From NCBI GenBank assembly GCA_004553595.1, contig SFKZ01000001.1:124001-188000 (forward strand): a stretch of DNA of 64,000 bases. Direction: 5' to 3'. Numbering within the stretch: position 1 is the first letter of the stretch; each line of letters starts with the position of its first letter. This document shows positions 43,313 through 52,955 of this stretch, piece after piece. Made by a program: the position numbers and the translations under genes. The notes beneath the pieces were generated by a model, which saw only the letters and a list, made by a program, of their open reading frames with translations, had not been told where the DNA came from and did not search any database. This DNA is from Methanobrevibacter ruminantium. Its GTDB lineage: Archaea > Methanobacteriota > Methanobacteria > Methanobacteriales > Methanobacteriaceae.

Positions 43313-43856
43313 ATATTAGACAGTTTAATTTTTCTAAAAAGTGAATATATAAAGGTTTCTATAAATAAGTAGGAGTAAAGTATATATATGAAGAAATTTT
43401 AAATTGATTAAAGGTGGATAAATTAACAAATAACGATTATTTAGAATTATTTTAATTAAATAATATTAAATAATGAGTTATATAAGAAATAAAATAAATT
43501 TACATCTTTTAATTGGAAAATAAAATAGATTTTGATAAGCCTAAAAAATAAAAAAAATACAATGAAAATTTCAAAAAAGGGTGGAAAAGCCTTTAAAAAT
43601 TGAAAAATTTCCGAACAAAAATTAGAGTCCTAATCAATTAAAAATTAATTTAAATAAAAAATAGTTATTATTAAGTTAAAAAAATGATTATTGATAATTT
43701 TAAAGCTTAAATAGTAATAAATTAAGATTATTTTAAAATTTAAGCTAATCTAAATCATAATAAAAGTAGTGTAACCTTTTATGCAACACCAAAATACCAT
43801 GAAATTATGCCAATTAAAATAAGTAAAAAAATTGATGAAAATCCATTAAATGTTCG

Positions 43857-44762
43857 TTAAAGGATAAACATTAAGAATATAGGAATTGTTACAAGACTGA
43901 ATACTGTGGATGTGAAAATGCAATCAGAAGTAAGTTCCCAATCCAATCTATAGGTAACGGCCAATACCAATCCCAACATTGCAGATGACATAGCAGCTTC
44001 AATAAATCCAATAGTATGTTCAAATCCGGTTATGTGAAGTAAAGACAATACTCCTAATGCGATTAAAGGATAAATGATCAATTTTATAATTGAGGCCAAA
44101 CCTACCTCCTTGAAATGATGCTTCAAGCCATCGATCTTTAAGGACAATCCTAATGATATCATAATGAGTGGAATGGTAGCCCCTGCCAAATAGGTCACCA
44201 CAGTAGACCCGACAGAGGTAATTGGAATACTGAATATGTTGAATGTTATTCCCAATATGATTGACCATAGAGGCAGGAAGGTTAAGATCTTTCGAATACC
44301 AACCTTAATTTCACCATCAAAAATCAATATCAAAATAAAGCTTAAGACTACAAAAATTATTGAAGTGGAAATATCACAGAATACAGCCCTTATCATGCCG
44401 GCATTACCAAAGATTCCTTGAGTGATAGGATAACCTAAAAAACCTGTGTTTCCTAAAACCACAACTATGACAAGACTCCAAATTTTCCTCTTGTCCCATC
44501 CTAAAAAATTAAGTAGCAAATAAGTTAATACTCCCACTATTAAACTAGTTATTAACATGTAAACTGTTAAAATACTTAATCTTGGAAGCAAGGAAACATC
44601 AGCAGTATACAAAGCATTGAAAATCATACATGGTAGAGCCATATTGATTACTATATTATTTAGTGTTTCGACATCCTCCTCTTTCAAAAGACCAATCTTT
44701 TTAGATAAGGTCCCTACCAATATCATCACAATGATTGAAACAATAATAATCCTATAGTCCAT
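43857..44762 (-). CDS. AEC family (auxin efflux carrier-like) transporter
   Basis: A 301-residue membrane protein with ten hydrophobic helices in the usual 5+5 arrangement. KIGLLKEEDVETLNNIVINM and MALPCMIFNAL are AEC-family motifs, and a loop with LGWDKRKIWSLV separates the halves. Bacterial relatives move organic acids such as malate or malonate; the substrate here is not known. A longer frame starts at TTG 44783, but the ATG at 44762 (MDYRIIIVSII) fits the family N terminus. The final codons overlap a TGTTCGT motif. It is monocistronic. Confidence 0.85.
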   Translation of the reverse strand: MDYRIIIVSIIVMILVGTLSKKIGLLKEEDVETLNNIVINMALPCMIFNALYTADVSLLPRLSILTVYMLITSLIVGVLTYLLLNFLGWDKRKIWSLVIVVVLGNTGFLGYPITQGIFGNAGMIRAVFCDISTSIIFVVLSFILILIFDGEIKVGIRKILTFLPLWSIILGITFNIFSIPITSVGSTVVTYLAGATIPLIMISLGLSLKIDGLKHHFKEVGLASIIKLIIYPLIALGVLSLLHITGFEHTIGFIEAAMSSAMLGLVLAVTYRLDWELTSDCIFTSTVFSLVTIPIFLMFIL

Positions 44763-44888
44763 ACAACCAACTAAATAATTCAATAATTAAAAAAATAAAA
44801 TATGTTAATAAATTAAATTTATTAAAATAAGTTAAAATAGTTTTTGTAAAATTGAAAAAAAATAATGAAAATAAAAAAAGAAATAATT

Positions 44889-44945
44889 AGGAGTTATTAC
44901 TCCCAATTAGTGAAAATGTTTTAATCAAATTTTTTAAAAGTTTGC
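44889..44945. repeat. Dispersed repeat element after radA
   Basis: Starting at the radA stop, this element (TTACTCCCAATTAGTGAAAA and ATCAAATTTTTTAAAAGTTT) aligns with the one after glyA at roughly 85% over about 50 bp. It lacks the GC-rich hairpin. On the minus strand AAACTTTTAAAAAATTTGAT can form a weak hairpin, so a terminator role is possible. Confidence 0.6.
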
Positions 44946-45881
44946 TTAGTCCACAATACCATCAGTAGTTACTTTAAATACAGCTTCTCCTTCCGGTAAG
45001 TGAGGACTGTCTACTAATCTAGCGATTCTCTTACCTGCTAAACCTTTCTTCAACCAGATTCTGTAAGTGGAAGCGTGCCCTAATACGTGTCCACCAATAG
45101 CTTTTGTTGGACTTCCGAAGAAGGCATCAGGTCTTGCTTGAACTTGGTTTGTAAGGAAAACTGCAACATTGTAGGTATTTGCAACTTGTTGCAATGCATG
45201 CAAGTGTTGGTTTAATTTTTGTTGTCTTACAGCTAAGGATTCTCTTCCAACATATTCTGCTCTGAAGTGTGCCATAAGGGAGTCAACAATGACCAATCTC
45301 ACATTAACACCACTTTGAATCAATTCATTGATCTTTTCAGCCATCAAGATTTGGTGAGAAGAGTTGAATGCTCTTGCAATGTGAATTTTTCTTAAGACTT
45401 CTTCATGGTCAAGCCCAAATGCATCTGCGATTTGTTCTACCCTTTCAGGTCTGAAAGTGTTTTCTGTATCAATGAATACACATTCTCCATCTAAACCACC
45501 TTTTTCTTTAGGCAATTGGACAGTAACAGCCAATTCGTGAGAAATTTGACTTTTACCTGATCCGAATTCACCGAAAACTTCAGTAATAGCTTGGGTTTCG
45601 ATTCCACCACCGATTAACTCATCTACACCTTTACTTCCAGTGGTTATACGGCCAACATCACGTCTTCTTTCCATTACATCAAATGCTGTTTCAAAATCAA
45701 TTTTTTCAGCTCTACGTGCTGCTTCAATAACTTTTTCAGCTACTCCTTCACCGATTTCTGCCTTTACAGCTAATTCTTTAGCAGTAGCAGTAGCTAATCT
45801 CATCATATCAGCAAAACCAGCTTCTCTTAATTTTTCAGCAGTTTTTTCTCCAACATTAGGTAAGTCTTCAAGTTCTACCAT
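44946..45881 (-). CDS. radA: DNA repair and recombination protein RadA
   Basis: A 311-residue archaeal RecA/Rad51 recombinase that polymerises on single-stranded DNA and exchanges strands. The N-terminal helix-hairpin-helix domain (ELEDLPNVGEKTAEKLREAG) precedes the ATPase core with Walker A GEFGSGKSQ, Walker B VRLVIVDSLMAHF, linker motif GIETQAITEVFG and L2 segment TNQVQARPDAFFG. The frame extends upstream to 45902, but GGTTGAT precedes ATG 45881, which is the standard N terminus. RPA lies 55 bp upstream on the same strand, so loading factor and recombinase share a transcription unit. Confidence 0.97.
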   Translation of the reverse strand: MVELEDLPNVGEKTAEKLREAGFADMMRLATATAKELAVKAEIGEGVAEKVIEAARRAEKIDFETAFDVMERRRDVGRITTGSKGVDELIGGGIETQAITEVFGEFGSGKSQISHELAVTVQLPKEKGGLDGECVFIDTENTFRPERVEQIADAFGLDHEEVLRKIHIARAFNSSHQILMAEKINELIQSGVNVRLVIVDSLMAHFRAEYVGRESLAVRQQKLNQHLHALQQVANTYNVAVFLTNQVQARPDAFFGSPTKAIGGHVLGHASTYRIWLKKGLAGKRIARLVDSPHLPEGEAVFKVTTDGIVD

Positions 45882-45936
45882 AAATATCAACCCATTAAAC
45901 AAATTTATTAAAGTTCATCATACTATAAATCAAGGC

Positions 45937-48402
45937 TTAAAACTCATTTTTAAAAATCTTTTTAGGTCTAAGCCTTATTTCTTCATCATAATTATTGTAA
46001 GTTACATCAGCAAGCAATTCTAAGGTTCTTCCTTCAAGATCCATTGCTTTAGTTTCCAAGAATCCAATATCCCCTTCACTTTCCTCATATAAGGCAACTA
46101 TATCATCATGTTTCATATCCAATAATTGTTCAACCAATTCATTGAAGAAAGTTACTTGAATTTCGCCAGTATCATCAGTGAGTTTTCCAGGAAGCATCAA
46201 TAGATATTTAGGTTTATCTACATAATTTCCACAATGAGGACATTCCTCTTCATCCTCATCTTCAAGTGTACGGTTACAGACAGGACATTTTGGCATTAAA
46301 ATCCTTTCTATGAATGGATCTGAGAATGTACCTTTTATTTTTACGCTTCTATCTTCCAATTCAAGACCTGCAATGTCTTTTGAAGTGTACAATATGTTTT
46401 GCAATTCTTCAATGTCTGGAAGACTGGTTAATTCATTGTAGGACGGCTGCAATATATTAGTTGAATTGCCTATGGACAACTCTACACGATTGCTCATATC
46501 ATTGTAGTTGATACGTGGATTTTGGATTTTGATTGCCTCATTGATATCATAAGGCAAATTGGTCTTATCGTCCCATAATGTTACTGGTATGAAGCCTGAA
46601 TCGTCACCGATTGTCATGTTTCTAACTAAACCTTTAGTTCCATCTTGCCTTTCGAATTCACGAGTGTCCTCAATTTCCAAGATTCTTGCTACAACTTTGA
46701 TGTTCATGTCATCTTCATCTATATCAAAGATCTTCTTAGTTTCATAGATTTGCTCTTCTAACTCTTCAAATGAAGGCAAATCAGATGATTCAGCATCAGT
46801 AAGCTCAATCACTCTAGTTGTTTTTCCAACATTAAGTTCGACTTCGTACATTCCTAATCTGGTTCTGGCATTTTCAACTTGATATGCTTTTCCAATGCCA
46901 TAGGAAGCTTCTGCCTTCTCATCCCAGAATGAGATTCTCACTTTTCCAGTTGAGTCTGCAATATCTCCAGAACGAACAAAACCGGTAGTGCCGTCATCCC
47001 TTTGGAATGAATGGGAATCGTTAAGGGTGATTAATCTACCAATGATATCAACTTCCTCTCCATCATCTTCATGATCTTGAACTTCTCTAATGGTGATTGG
47101 ACCCAATTTACTTGCAATTTCATTTAAACTTTCAGCTAAATCTTCATTTTCTTCAGGATTAACTCTTAATTCTGTATTCCAATTGGTGTTTACTCTGTAT
47201 CCACTGGTTGCATAATCATCGTATTCGATATTACCGCCCATAACTTTAAGGATATCTCCTTTGGATACTTTTAGTTTAGTGTCATCTCCCCAGAGAGTGA
47301 CTCTTATGGAGCCAGTTTCATCAGTGATTTCAATTGATTTCACGAAACCTTTGGTTCCATCCTGTCTATCAAATTGGATAGTGTCTTGGATTTTAGTTAC
47401 AATACCTATCAAAGTAACATCCTTGATTTCTTGGGCTCCACCAATTTTGATGATGTTTTCCTCATATTCAGGAATGTCATAGTCTCCTTCAACCTTAAGG
47501 ATTCTACCGTCCCAATGGGATAATGAGATTTCACCGTTTCTTTCTCTGGATTGCTCATTAAGGATTTTGACAATGTCTCCTTCTTTCAAATCAAGAGTGT
47601 CAATTAATTTAACGTCCTTATTCCATAATGTGTAAGCGATTTTTCCAGTCTTATCCTGAATTTCAAGTGAAGTCACTTTTCCTTTCTTACCATTGCTTTC
47701 ATATGAATGAGGAGTAGGAACCCTGATTAATCTTCCGATAATGCTAACCTTTTCATCAGGAACAATATCTGCAATTGAAACAATTTTTTCTTCATAAACC
47801 GGGAACTCCGCAATGTTGTTTGGATAGTTTTCACTTGTCTCATCTATTGATCTAAGCAAAGATCTGGGACGTAATGAAAACTCTTTGCCTCCTCTGAAAC
47901 CATCCTTACAATCAATCTCTGAAATTTCAACAATGTCTCCTTCACTGATATGCTTGAGATGCTTAATGTTTTCAGACCAGAGAACAAGTCTTACTTCACC
48001 TGTATTATCAGCAATTTGCATATTTGCAAGCTGTCCATCCTCTCCTTTTCTTGAAGTGAATGATTTCGGATTGGAAATAGACATTACTCTTGCAATAACA
48101 CTAAATCCTTGACGACCCGGTTCAACTTCAGCAATTGTTTTTGGAGTGTCAACATCAAAATTAGATACAGTTTCGCCTTTAGTTTCCTCACCAGTGAATG
48201 GATTTACCACCATATCTATGAAATCTTTATCACTGAAAAAGGAAGCATCTTTGTATTCTTCTTTAAATTTATTAAATTTGTCTATGAATTCATCTTTTGA
48301 TAAAGCGTCTTGAACTTTTTCCCAACCATCTTTAATGTATTGGAAATCTTCTTCACTAATATCTTCAGCTAAATTCATTCCATTGAAAAATTCTTTATCC
48401 AT
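45937..48402 (-). CDS. Replication protein A-like multi-OB-fold single-stranded DNA-binding protein
   Basis: An 821-residue protein. Five tandem OB folds are recognisable by the recurring pattern of a strand ending in a TGxxR(V)xxW motif: about residues 78-130, 190-240, 300-350, 425-475 and 545-595 (examples DNTGEVRLVLW, DETGSIRVTLW, DDSGFIPVTLW). A C-terminal zinc-ribbon OB region follows, with CPVCNRTLEDEDEEECPHCG at about 705-724. This is the long euryarchaeal RPA type that coats single-stranded DNA in replication and repair. GAGGG precedes the ATG. It is the first gene of the rpa-radA operon. A stem-loop lies in its predicted leader. Confidence 0.93.
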   Translation of the reverse strand: MDKEFFNGMNLAEDISEEDFQYIKDGWEKVQDALSKDEFIDKFNKFKEEYKDASFFSDKDFIDMVVNPFTGEETKGETVSNFDVDTPKTIAEVEPGRQGFSVIARVMSISNPKSFTSRKGEDGQLANMQIADNTGEVRLVLWSENIKHLKHISEGDIVEISEIDCKDGFRGGKEFSLRPRSLLRSIDETSENYPNNIAEFPVYEEKIVSIADIVPDEKVSIIGRLIRVPTPHSYESNGKKGKVTSLEIQDKTGKIAYTLWNKDVKLIDTLDLKEGDIVKILNEQSRERNGEISLSHWDGRILKVEGDYDIPEYEENIIKIGGAQEIKDVTLIGIVTKIQDTIQFDRQDGTKGFVKSIEITDETGSIRVTLWGDDTKLKVSKGDILKVMGGNIEYDDYATSGYRVNTNWNTELRVNPEENEDLAESLNEIASKLGPITIREVQDHEDDGEEVDIIGRLITLNDSHSFQRDDGTTGFVRSGDIADSTGKVRISFWDEKAEASYGIGKAYQVENARTRLGMYEVELNVGKTTRVIELTDAESSDLPSFEELEEQIYETKKIFDIDEDDMNIKVVARILEIEDTREFERQDGTKGLVRNMTIGDDSGFIPVTLWDDKTNLPYDINEAIKIQNPRINYNDMSNRVELSIGNSTNILQPSYNELTSLPDIEELQNILYTSKDIAGLELEDRSVKIKGTFSDPFIERILMPKCPVCNRTLEDEDEEECPHCGNYVDKPKYLLMLPGKLTDDTGEIQVTFFNELVEQLLDMKHDDIVALYEESEGDIGFLETKAMDLEGRTLELLADVTYNNYDEEIRLRPKKIFKNEF

Positions 48403-49266
48403 ACCAAACCCTCGTTTTTTTTAAATTATAAATTTAGTAAAAATAATCAAATAAAATAATGATCATTTGACAATTTGCCATTCACTTAAAGTTTTTTGAA
48501 ATAAGTGTTGATTAACTATGATCATTATTTTATCACAATTTTTTCAAGTTAAATTATAATTTAATTTTTGCTATATATAATAATTAAGACAGAGCATTTG
48601 AAAACTAATAGTACCCTTTCAACTGAAAAAATAAAGGACAACAAAACGGCCCATTAATCCCCAAAGCCTTTTAAAAATGTAACCATATAAGATAATCAAA
48701 TAATGAAATAAGAATAAATAATCATAAAACAAACATTTGTAAAATAAACGATTCTTAAAATTTATCAAACATTTTATTTTTTAAAATTTATTTTTCAAAT
48801 CATTAAATTCATTATAATTATATATTTATAATCTATATTATTTTAATATTTTTAATATTGGAATTTTTAAAAAATTCTTAGATAAACAAATCACAATAAT
48901 TATCAAATCATGTTAAATTCTTAAACGAAAATCATTAGGATTCAAGTATAAATATTAAAACATTGTAGCTTATAAAAGTTATGTACATATCGCAAATTAA
49001 AATTTTTTGTTTATTCTAATTTCAAAACTTTCAATCTATGTGGCAAATTTTTAAAAATTAAGTCTGTAATTATCAATTAAATAACTAAATATATAAAGAT
49101 ATGCTTTTTTTCATTAAAATAATACAAAATTGCATTAATTTAGCAATTTTAAGTGATAAAAACAATTTAATTAAAAAATAACAAGATTGAAACAATTTTA
49201 AAATGAGATAAAAAAATAGAATAATAATTGAAATTTCAAAGATTATGAAATTGACTAAAAAGATGA
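48403..49266. other. 864-bp gene-free spacer
   Basis: This is the longest gene-free stretch in the window. The part next to RPA holds a TATA-like TTATATATAG (minus strand, 48571-48580) and a 5' leader of about 148 nt with a nested stem-loop (48451-48533). A segment at about 48590-48675 has higher GC than its surroundings, including ACGGCCCATTAATCCCCAAA, with no reading frame, and a plus-strand TATATATAATAA lies before it; a small RNA is possible. From 48680 to 49266 I see only A/T-rich DNA. Confidence 0.5.
48451..48533 (-). promoter_or_regulatory. Nested stem-loop in the RPA leader
   Basis: ATAAAATAATGATCAT (48451-48466) and ATGATCATTATTTTAT (48518-48533) are perfect 16-bp arms. Inside, CACTTA and TAAGTG form a second stem. 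Each outer arm also contains the palindrome ATGATCAT, so it could instead be two operator sites 57 bp apart. Confidence 0.5.
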
Positions 49267-50670
49267 TTAATATGCATTTTCATCTCTTTTGAAAATAGTC
49301 TTTAGCATGATTTGAATGTCTAAAGCCAAGCTCCAGTTTTCTACGTAACGAATATCGTATTCAATACGCTTTTCAATTGAAGTGTTTCCCCTATAACCAT
49401 TGACTTGTGCAAGACCTGTAAGTCCTGGTCTTACCTGGTGCTTAACCATGTATTTAGGAATTGTCTTCTTGAACTGCTCAACAAAGTATGGCCTTTCCGG
49501 ACGAGGGCCTACAACACTCATCTCCCTTTTCAATACATTGAAGAATTGAGGCAATTCGTCGATACTCATTTTTCTGATGAATGTTCCAACTCTTGTTTTC
49601 CTTGGATCGTCTTGAGTTGTCCATTGGGATTTCTCTTCATCCTCATCCTGAACCTTCATGCTTCTGAACTTATACATCATGAATGGCTTTCCATTATACC
49701 CAATTCTTTCCTGCTTGAAGATAATTGGGCCTGGAGATTCCAATTTAATTGCAATAGCTGTAATCAGCATGATTGGAGAGGTTATTATAATTGCAACAAT
49801 AGCTACAAAATAATCCTCAATGATCTTCTTGAATTTGTTGAATGCATCATCTAAAGGAACATAACGTATATTTATGATTGGCAAATCATCAAGCATGTCA
49901 ACAGAAGGCTTTGCAGGGAAGTACTTGTAATAATCGGGAATGATTTCCGCCTTGATTCCCTCTTCCTCACATGCATCCACTATCTCATTCAAGTGATAAT
50001 AGTATTCCAAAGGAATAGCTATGACAACCCTATCGAACTTATGGGTTTTCAAGACATCAGACAAGTCTTTAAAGGTTCCTATGAATCTTATTCCTTCAAA
50101 GGTTTTTCCTAAATGCTCTTTTCTTCCTAAGAAACCGCCAATGCTGTATCCTAAATAGGTCTTTGACTTGATTTTCTGTGCAAAATTGAATGCCAAATCA
50201 TTATCCCCAATAATGAGCATATGCTTTAAATTGCGATTGTTCACTCTCATAAACCTTAAGACAAAAACCACAAGAGCCCTTTCGATAATAGCAAAAACCA
50301 TGCCGAATATGCTCAAGAGAAATAGCATGATCCTTGAGAAATCAGGCTGATTGATAACGAATAAAATAGCTACCAAGATGATGAAAGCCATTATGTCCGC
50401 CTTGATTATGTCCTCTGCACCAGACAGTATGGAAGGCTTATTCCTGAATGGCTTATACAAGCCGAAAAAGTAGTATAAAAGGAGATAAGTTGGAATAATC
50501 GCTAAAACAGTAAATAAAAAGTAATCAATAAATGGCAAAGATCCTCCTAAAGAACCGAATAGAGTAGTTTTAAATCTAACATAGTAAGCTAGAACCAATG
50601 AAAATAGAATTACAAGAACATCTATTACAACAAGCAATGAATTCAATATTCTTTGATTTTCCTTAATCAT
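49267..50670 (-). CDS. Polyprenyl glycosylphosphotransferase (WbaP/PssA-type)
   Basis: A 467-residue membrane enzyme that starts surface-glycan assembly by transferring a sugar-1-phosphate from a nucleotide sugar to a polyprenyl phosphate. Residues 1-130 hold four membrane helices; 130-260 a CoA-binding-like domain (KHMLIIGDNDLAFNFAQKIK); 280-310 a membrane hairpin. The catalytic domain has KLESPGPIIFKQERIGYNGK, FRSMKVQDEDEE, KMSIDELPQFFNVLKREMS and VGPRPERPYFV, and VRPGLTGLAQVNGYRG. AAGGAGTGG precedes the ATG. It is the last gene of the rhamnose cluster. The sugar is not known; glucose, galactose or N-acetylhexosamine phosphate are usual. Confidence 0.93.
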   Translation of the reverse strand: MIKENQRILNSLLVVIDVLVILFSLVLAYYVRFKTTLFGSLGGSLPFIDYFLFTVLAIIPTYLLLYYFFGLYKPFRNKPSILSGAEDIIKADIMAFIILVAILFVINQPDFSRIMLFLLSIFGMVFAIIERALVVFVLRFMRVNNRNLKHMLIIGDNDLAFNFAQKIKSKTYLGYSIGGFLGRKEHLGKTFEGIRFIGTFKDLSDVLKTHKFDRVVIAIPLEYYYHLNEIVDACEEEGIKAEIIPDYYKYFPAKPSVDMLDDLPIINIRYVPLDDAFNKFKKIIEDYFVAIVAIIITSPIMLITAIAIKLESPGPIIFKQERIGYNGKPFMMYKFRSMKVQDEDEEKSQWTTQDDPRKTRVGTFIRKMSIDELPQFFNVLKREMSVVGPRPERPYFVEQFKKTIPKYMVKHQVRPGLTGLAQVNGYRGNTSIEKRIEYDIRYVENWSLALDIQIMLKTIFKRDENAY

Positions 50671-50729
50671 TTTACCACTCCTTACTTTTGATTACATTAA
50701 TAAGAATTAATTATATAATTAAACATTTC

Positions 50730-50771
50730 TATACAATATTAATTATACAATATTGATTATACAATATTAAT
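50730..50771. repeat. 3 x 14-bp tandem repeat
   Basis: TATACAATATTAAT is repeated three times (50730-50743, 50744-50757 with one change, 50758-50771) about 60-100 bp before the transferase start. Confidence 0.75.
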
Positions 50772-50857
50772 TTTAAAATATATTGCTTATAAAATTACCT
50801 AAATTTTTATGTCCAATTGATAAACATTTGACAGCCACTTTATGAATAGCGGATACT

Positions 50858-51754
50858 TCAGGACCTTAAAGCATTACGGATTAAATTGAAAACTAATAAG
50901 ACAGCTATTCCAATGTAAACTGCAATGTTTACAAAAACATTGTACTTTTTGGTATAATGCTTCCTATAGAAAATATACATCGCCCTATAGAACTCATAAA
51001 TAAGTTTAGGATTTCTCTTTTTGGTCTTTTTATCTTCACTGCTTGCTCCCTTGTAGTGAATGATTTCAGCTTCACCAAAGTAAACGATTCTCCATCCAGC
51101 CTGCTTTATCCTGTAACACCAGTCAATGTCTTCCCCATACATGAAGAAAGTGTCATCCAAAAGGCCAATGTCATCAATTGCTGTTCTTCTAACAAGCATG
51201 AATGCCCCGACCAAGCAGTCGATTTCATAGACTCCATCATCATCCAGGTCATCCAGATTATAATCGTCCTTTCCACTGCTTGTCTTAACATTGAATAGCT
51301 TATAGAAAGCGTTTGCAGGATTTGGAAAACTGCGTTTGCAAGCCTTGTCAAGAGATCCGTCTTCAAGTGATACCTTACAGCCCAATGCACCGACATCAGC
51401 ATTTGTGCCTTTAGTCATGTAATCCATACATTTGTCGATTGTAGCTTCTTTTACAAGCGTATCTGAGTTTAAAAGGAGAATGTACTCTCCTCCAGCTTGC
51501 TCAATAGCTAAATTGTTAGCCTTTGCAAAGCCGCCATTGCTGGAGTTGGCTATAACCTTAACTGTTCCTCTTGAAATCTCATCCTTAAAGTAGTCTTCCA
51601 ATTTTTCCAAGCTGTCATCGGTTGACTTATTGTCTACAAGAAAGATTTCATAGGTATAATGAGTGGGTTCAGCCAAACATGAATCAATGGTCTCCTTTGT
51701 TAATTTAAATGTATTGTAATTAACAATGATAATTGATAAATCTAAATTTCTCAT
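50858..51754 (-). CDS. Family 2 glycosyltransferase (rhamnosyltransferase-like)
   Basis: A 298-residue GT-A enzyme. LSIIIVNYNTFKLTKETIDS opens the fold, LLLNSDTLV carries the metal-binding aspartate region (here NSD), and FFMYGEDIDWCYRIKQAGWR is the acceptor motif (ED) of rhamnosyl- and related GT2 enzymes. A C-terminal hydrophobic helix (VNIAVYIGIAVLLVFNLI) anchors it. A longer frame starts at 51808, but AGGTGTGA precedes ATG 51754. It probably adds rhamnose or another sugar to the lipid-linked glycan begun by the downstream transferase. The specificity is inferred from the cluster. Confidence 0.88.
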   Translation of the reverse strand: MRNLDLSIIIVNYNTFKLTKETIDSCLAEPTHYTYEIFLVDNKSTDDSLEKLEDYFKDEISRGTVKVIANSSNGGFAKANNLAIEQAGGEYILLLNSDTLVKEATIDKCMDYMTKGTNADVGALGCKVSLEDGSLDKACKRSFPNPANAFYKLFNVKTSSGKDDYNLDDLDDDGVYEIDCLVGAFMLVRRTAIDDIGLLDDTFFMYGEDIDWCYRIKQAGWRIVYFGEAEIIHYKGASSEDKKTKKRNPKLIYEFYRAMYIFYRKHYTKKYNVFVNIAVYIGIAVLLVFNLIRNALRS

Positions 51755-51805
51755 TTTCACACCTATATCAGTACAATCATCCTTAAATAAGCAAAATACA
51801 CTATT

Positions 51806-51853
51806 CATTAAACATACTATTCATTAAATCTACTATTAATTAAACATACTATT
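51806..51853. repeat. 3 x 16-bp tandem repeat
   Basis: CATTAAACATACTATT, CATTAAATCTACTATT and AATTAAACATACTATT lie head to tail (51806-51821, 51822-51837, 51838-51853), with a degenerate fourth copy, in the spacer between the two glycosyltransferase genes. Confidence 0.75.
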
Positions 51854-51868
51854 CTTCATTAAATCTAA

Positions 51869-52852
51869 TTATTTTCTTAAATAAGCAAAAGTATTTTTTA
51901 TGAGTTTCCATTCTATTTTAAAGTAATTTTTCCAGTTTTTTCTTAAGAATGGAGTTTTTGTTAATTTTTTCCTATTTCCTAATCCTTCCTTGATCCCATC
52001 CAAGTAAATGGAACCGTATCCTTTCCTTACAAAGAAAAGGTACTTGATTAAGAATCCTAGGAATAAAAATATGAAATTGATAATCTTCTGTAAAATTGGG
52101 AAGTTCTTGTAAATCAGGAACACATTGTTACGGGCAGCCAATTTGATCTTGAATTCGTTGTATCTGCTGCCGCTTGTTCCGCTCCCATAATGGTAAACAA
52201 TTGAATTTGGGCAGAAATAGTTTTTATATCCATATATTTGAGCCCTATATGCAAGGTCTATATCTTCAACATAAGCAAAGAAATTATCATCAAAAAGCCC
52301 TATTTCCTCAAGGACTGACTTTCTATACAATGCTGCACCTGCACATGAGGAGAATATTTCCTTCTTCTCATTGTATCTCTCTACAGGCTGGCCATCCCCA
52401 ATCTTCTTTGTCCATGCAAGGATGGTATACTCATCTCCAGCATCATCAATCAGCTTTCTATTGTAGTGCTGAATCATCTTAGACTGTATTGAAAATGGAT
52501 TTTCACCTAACTCGATTGACTCTTCCATTGCCTTGATGATTTCATCCAGAGCATTCCATTCCAATTCAACATCATTGTTTACAGAATAGATGTACTCGCA
52601 CTTTGCGGCTCTTATTCCCTGATTGACTGCAGGGGCAAATCCTAAGTTATCCTCATTTTTGATAAGGACTATGTCAATAGGATAGTTAGAGCTTTCAATA
52701 AACTCTTCAATGAATTCTATGCTTCCATCAGTAGATGCATTGTCAATTAGAATGATCTCTTCAATAAACCTGCTTTGAATCAATAATGTTTCAAAGTAGT
52801 TATTCAAGAACTTTAAACCATTGTAATTTGGTGTAACTACTGATACTTTCAT
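51869..52852 (-). CDS. Family 2 glycosyltransferase
   Basis: A 327-residue GT-A enzyme. VSVVTPNYNGLKFLNNYFET starts the fold, VNNDVEL replaces the usual DxD, and FFAYVEDIDLAYRAQIYGYK is the ED acceptor site. A hydrophobic segment at about 255-275 (IINFIFLFLGFLIKYLFFV) and a basic tail indicate peripheral membrane attachment. AAGGGATTC precedes the ATG. It lies between rfbB and the other GT2 gene and probably adds one residue of the same glycan. Acceptor and donor are unknown. Confidence 0.88.
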   Translation of the reverse strand: MKVSVVTPNYNGLKFLNNYFETLLIQSRFIEEIILIDNASTDGSIEFIEEFIESSNYPIDIVLIKNEDNLGFAPAVNQGIRAAKCEYIYSVNNDVELEWNALDEIIKAMEESIELGENPFSIQSKMIQHYNRKLIDDAGDEYTILAWTKKIGDGQPVERYNEKKEIFSSCAGAALYRKSVLEEIGLFDDNFFAYVEDIDLAYRAQIYGYKNYFCPNSIVYHYGSGTSGSRYNEFKIKLAARNNVFLIYKNFPILQKIINFIFLFLGFLIKYLFFVRKGYGSIYLDGIKEGLGNRKKLTKTPFLRKNWKNYFKIEWKLIKNTFAYLRK

Positions 52853-52955
52853 AGAATCCCTTTTTAAGCAAAAATTTTAATTTTATTTTTTCTTTGATTA
52901 TTTTTTAATTTTTTTATCTTAATCTTTTATTTTAATTTTTTAATTATTGATAATC

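Larger units (their letters stand above)
43246..43856. other. hdrA upstream region
   Basis: This 611-bp spacer has no gene I can support. A minus-strand TTTATATA at 43305-43312 predicts transcription of hdrA from about 43282. Two perfect palindromes lie in the 5' leader (separate entry). Further up, CCGAACAAA at 43611-43619 resembles an MsvR half-site. A GGTGGAT motif near 43414 has no start codon after it. The region above 43420 is plain A/T-rich DNA. Confidence 0.5.

Noticed and set aside
43380..43430. GGTGGAT ribosome-site-like motif upstream of hdrA
   Set aside because: No ATG, GTG or TTG with an open frame follows at a usable distance.
48403..49266. Possible gene in the 864-bp spacer
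   Set aside because: All six frames are broken by many stops and none has a ribosome site with an ATG.
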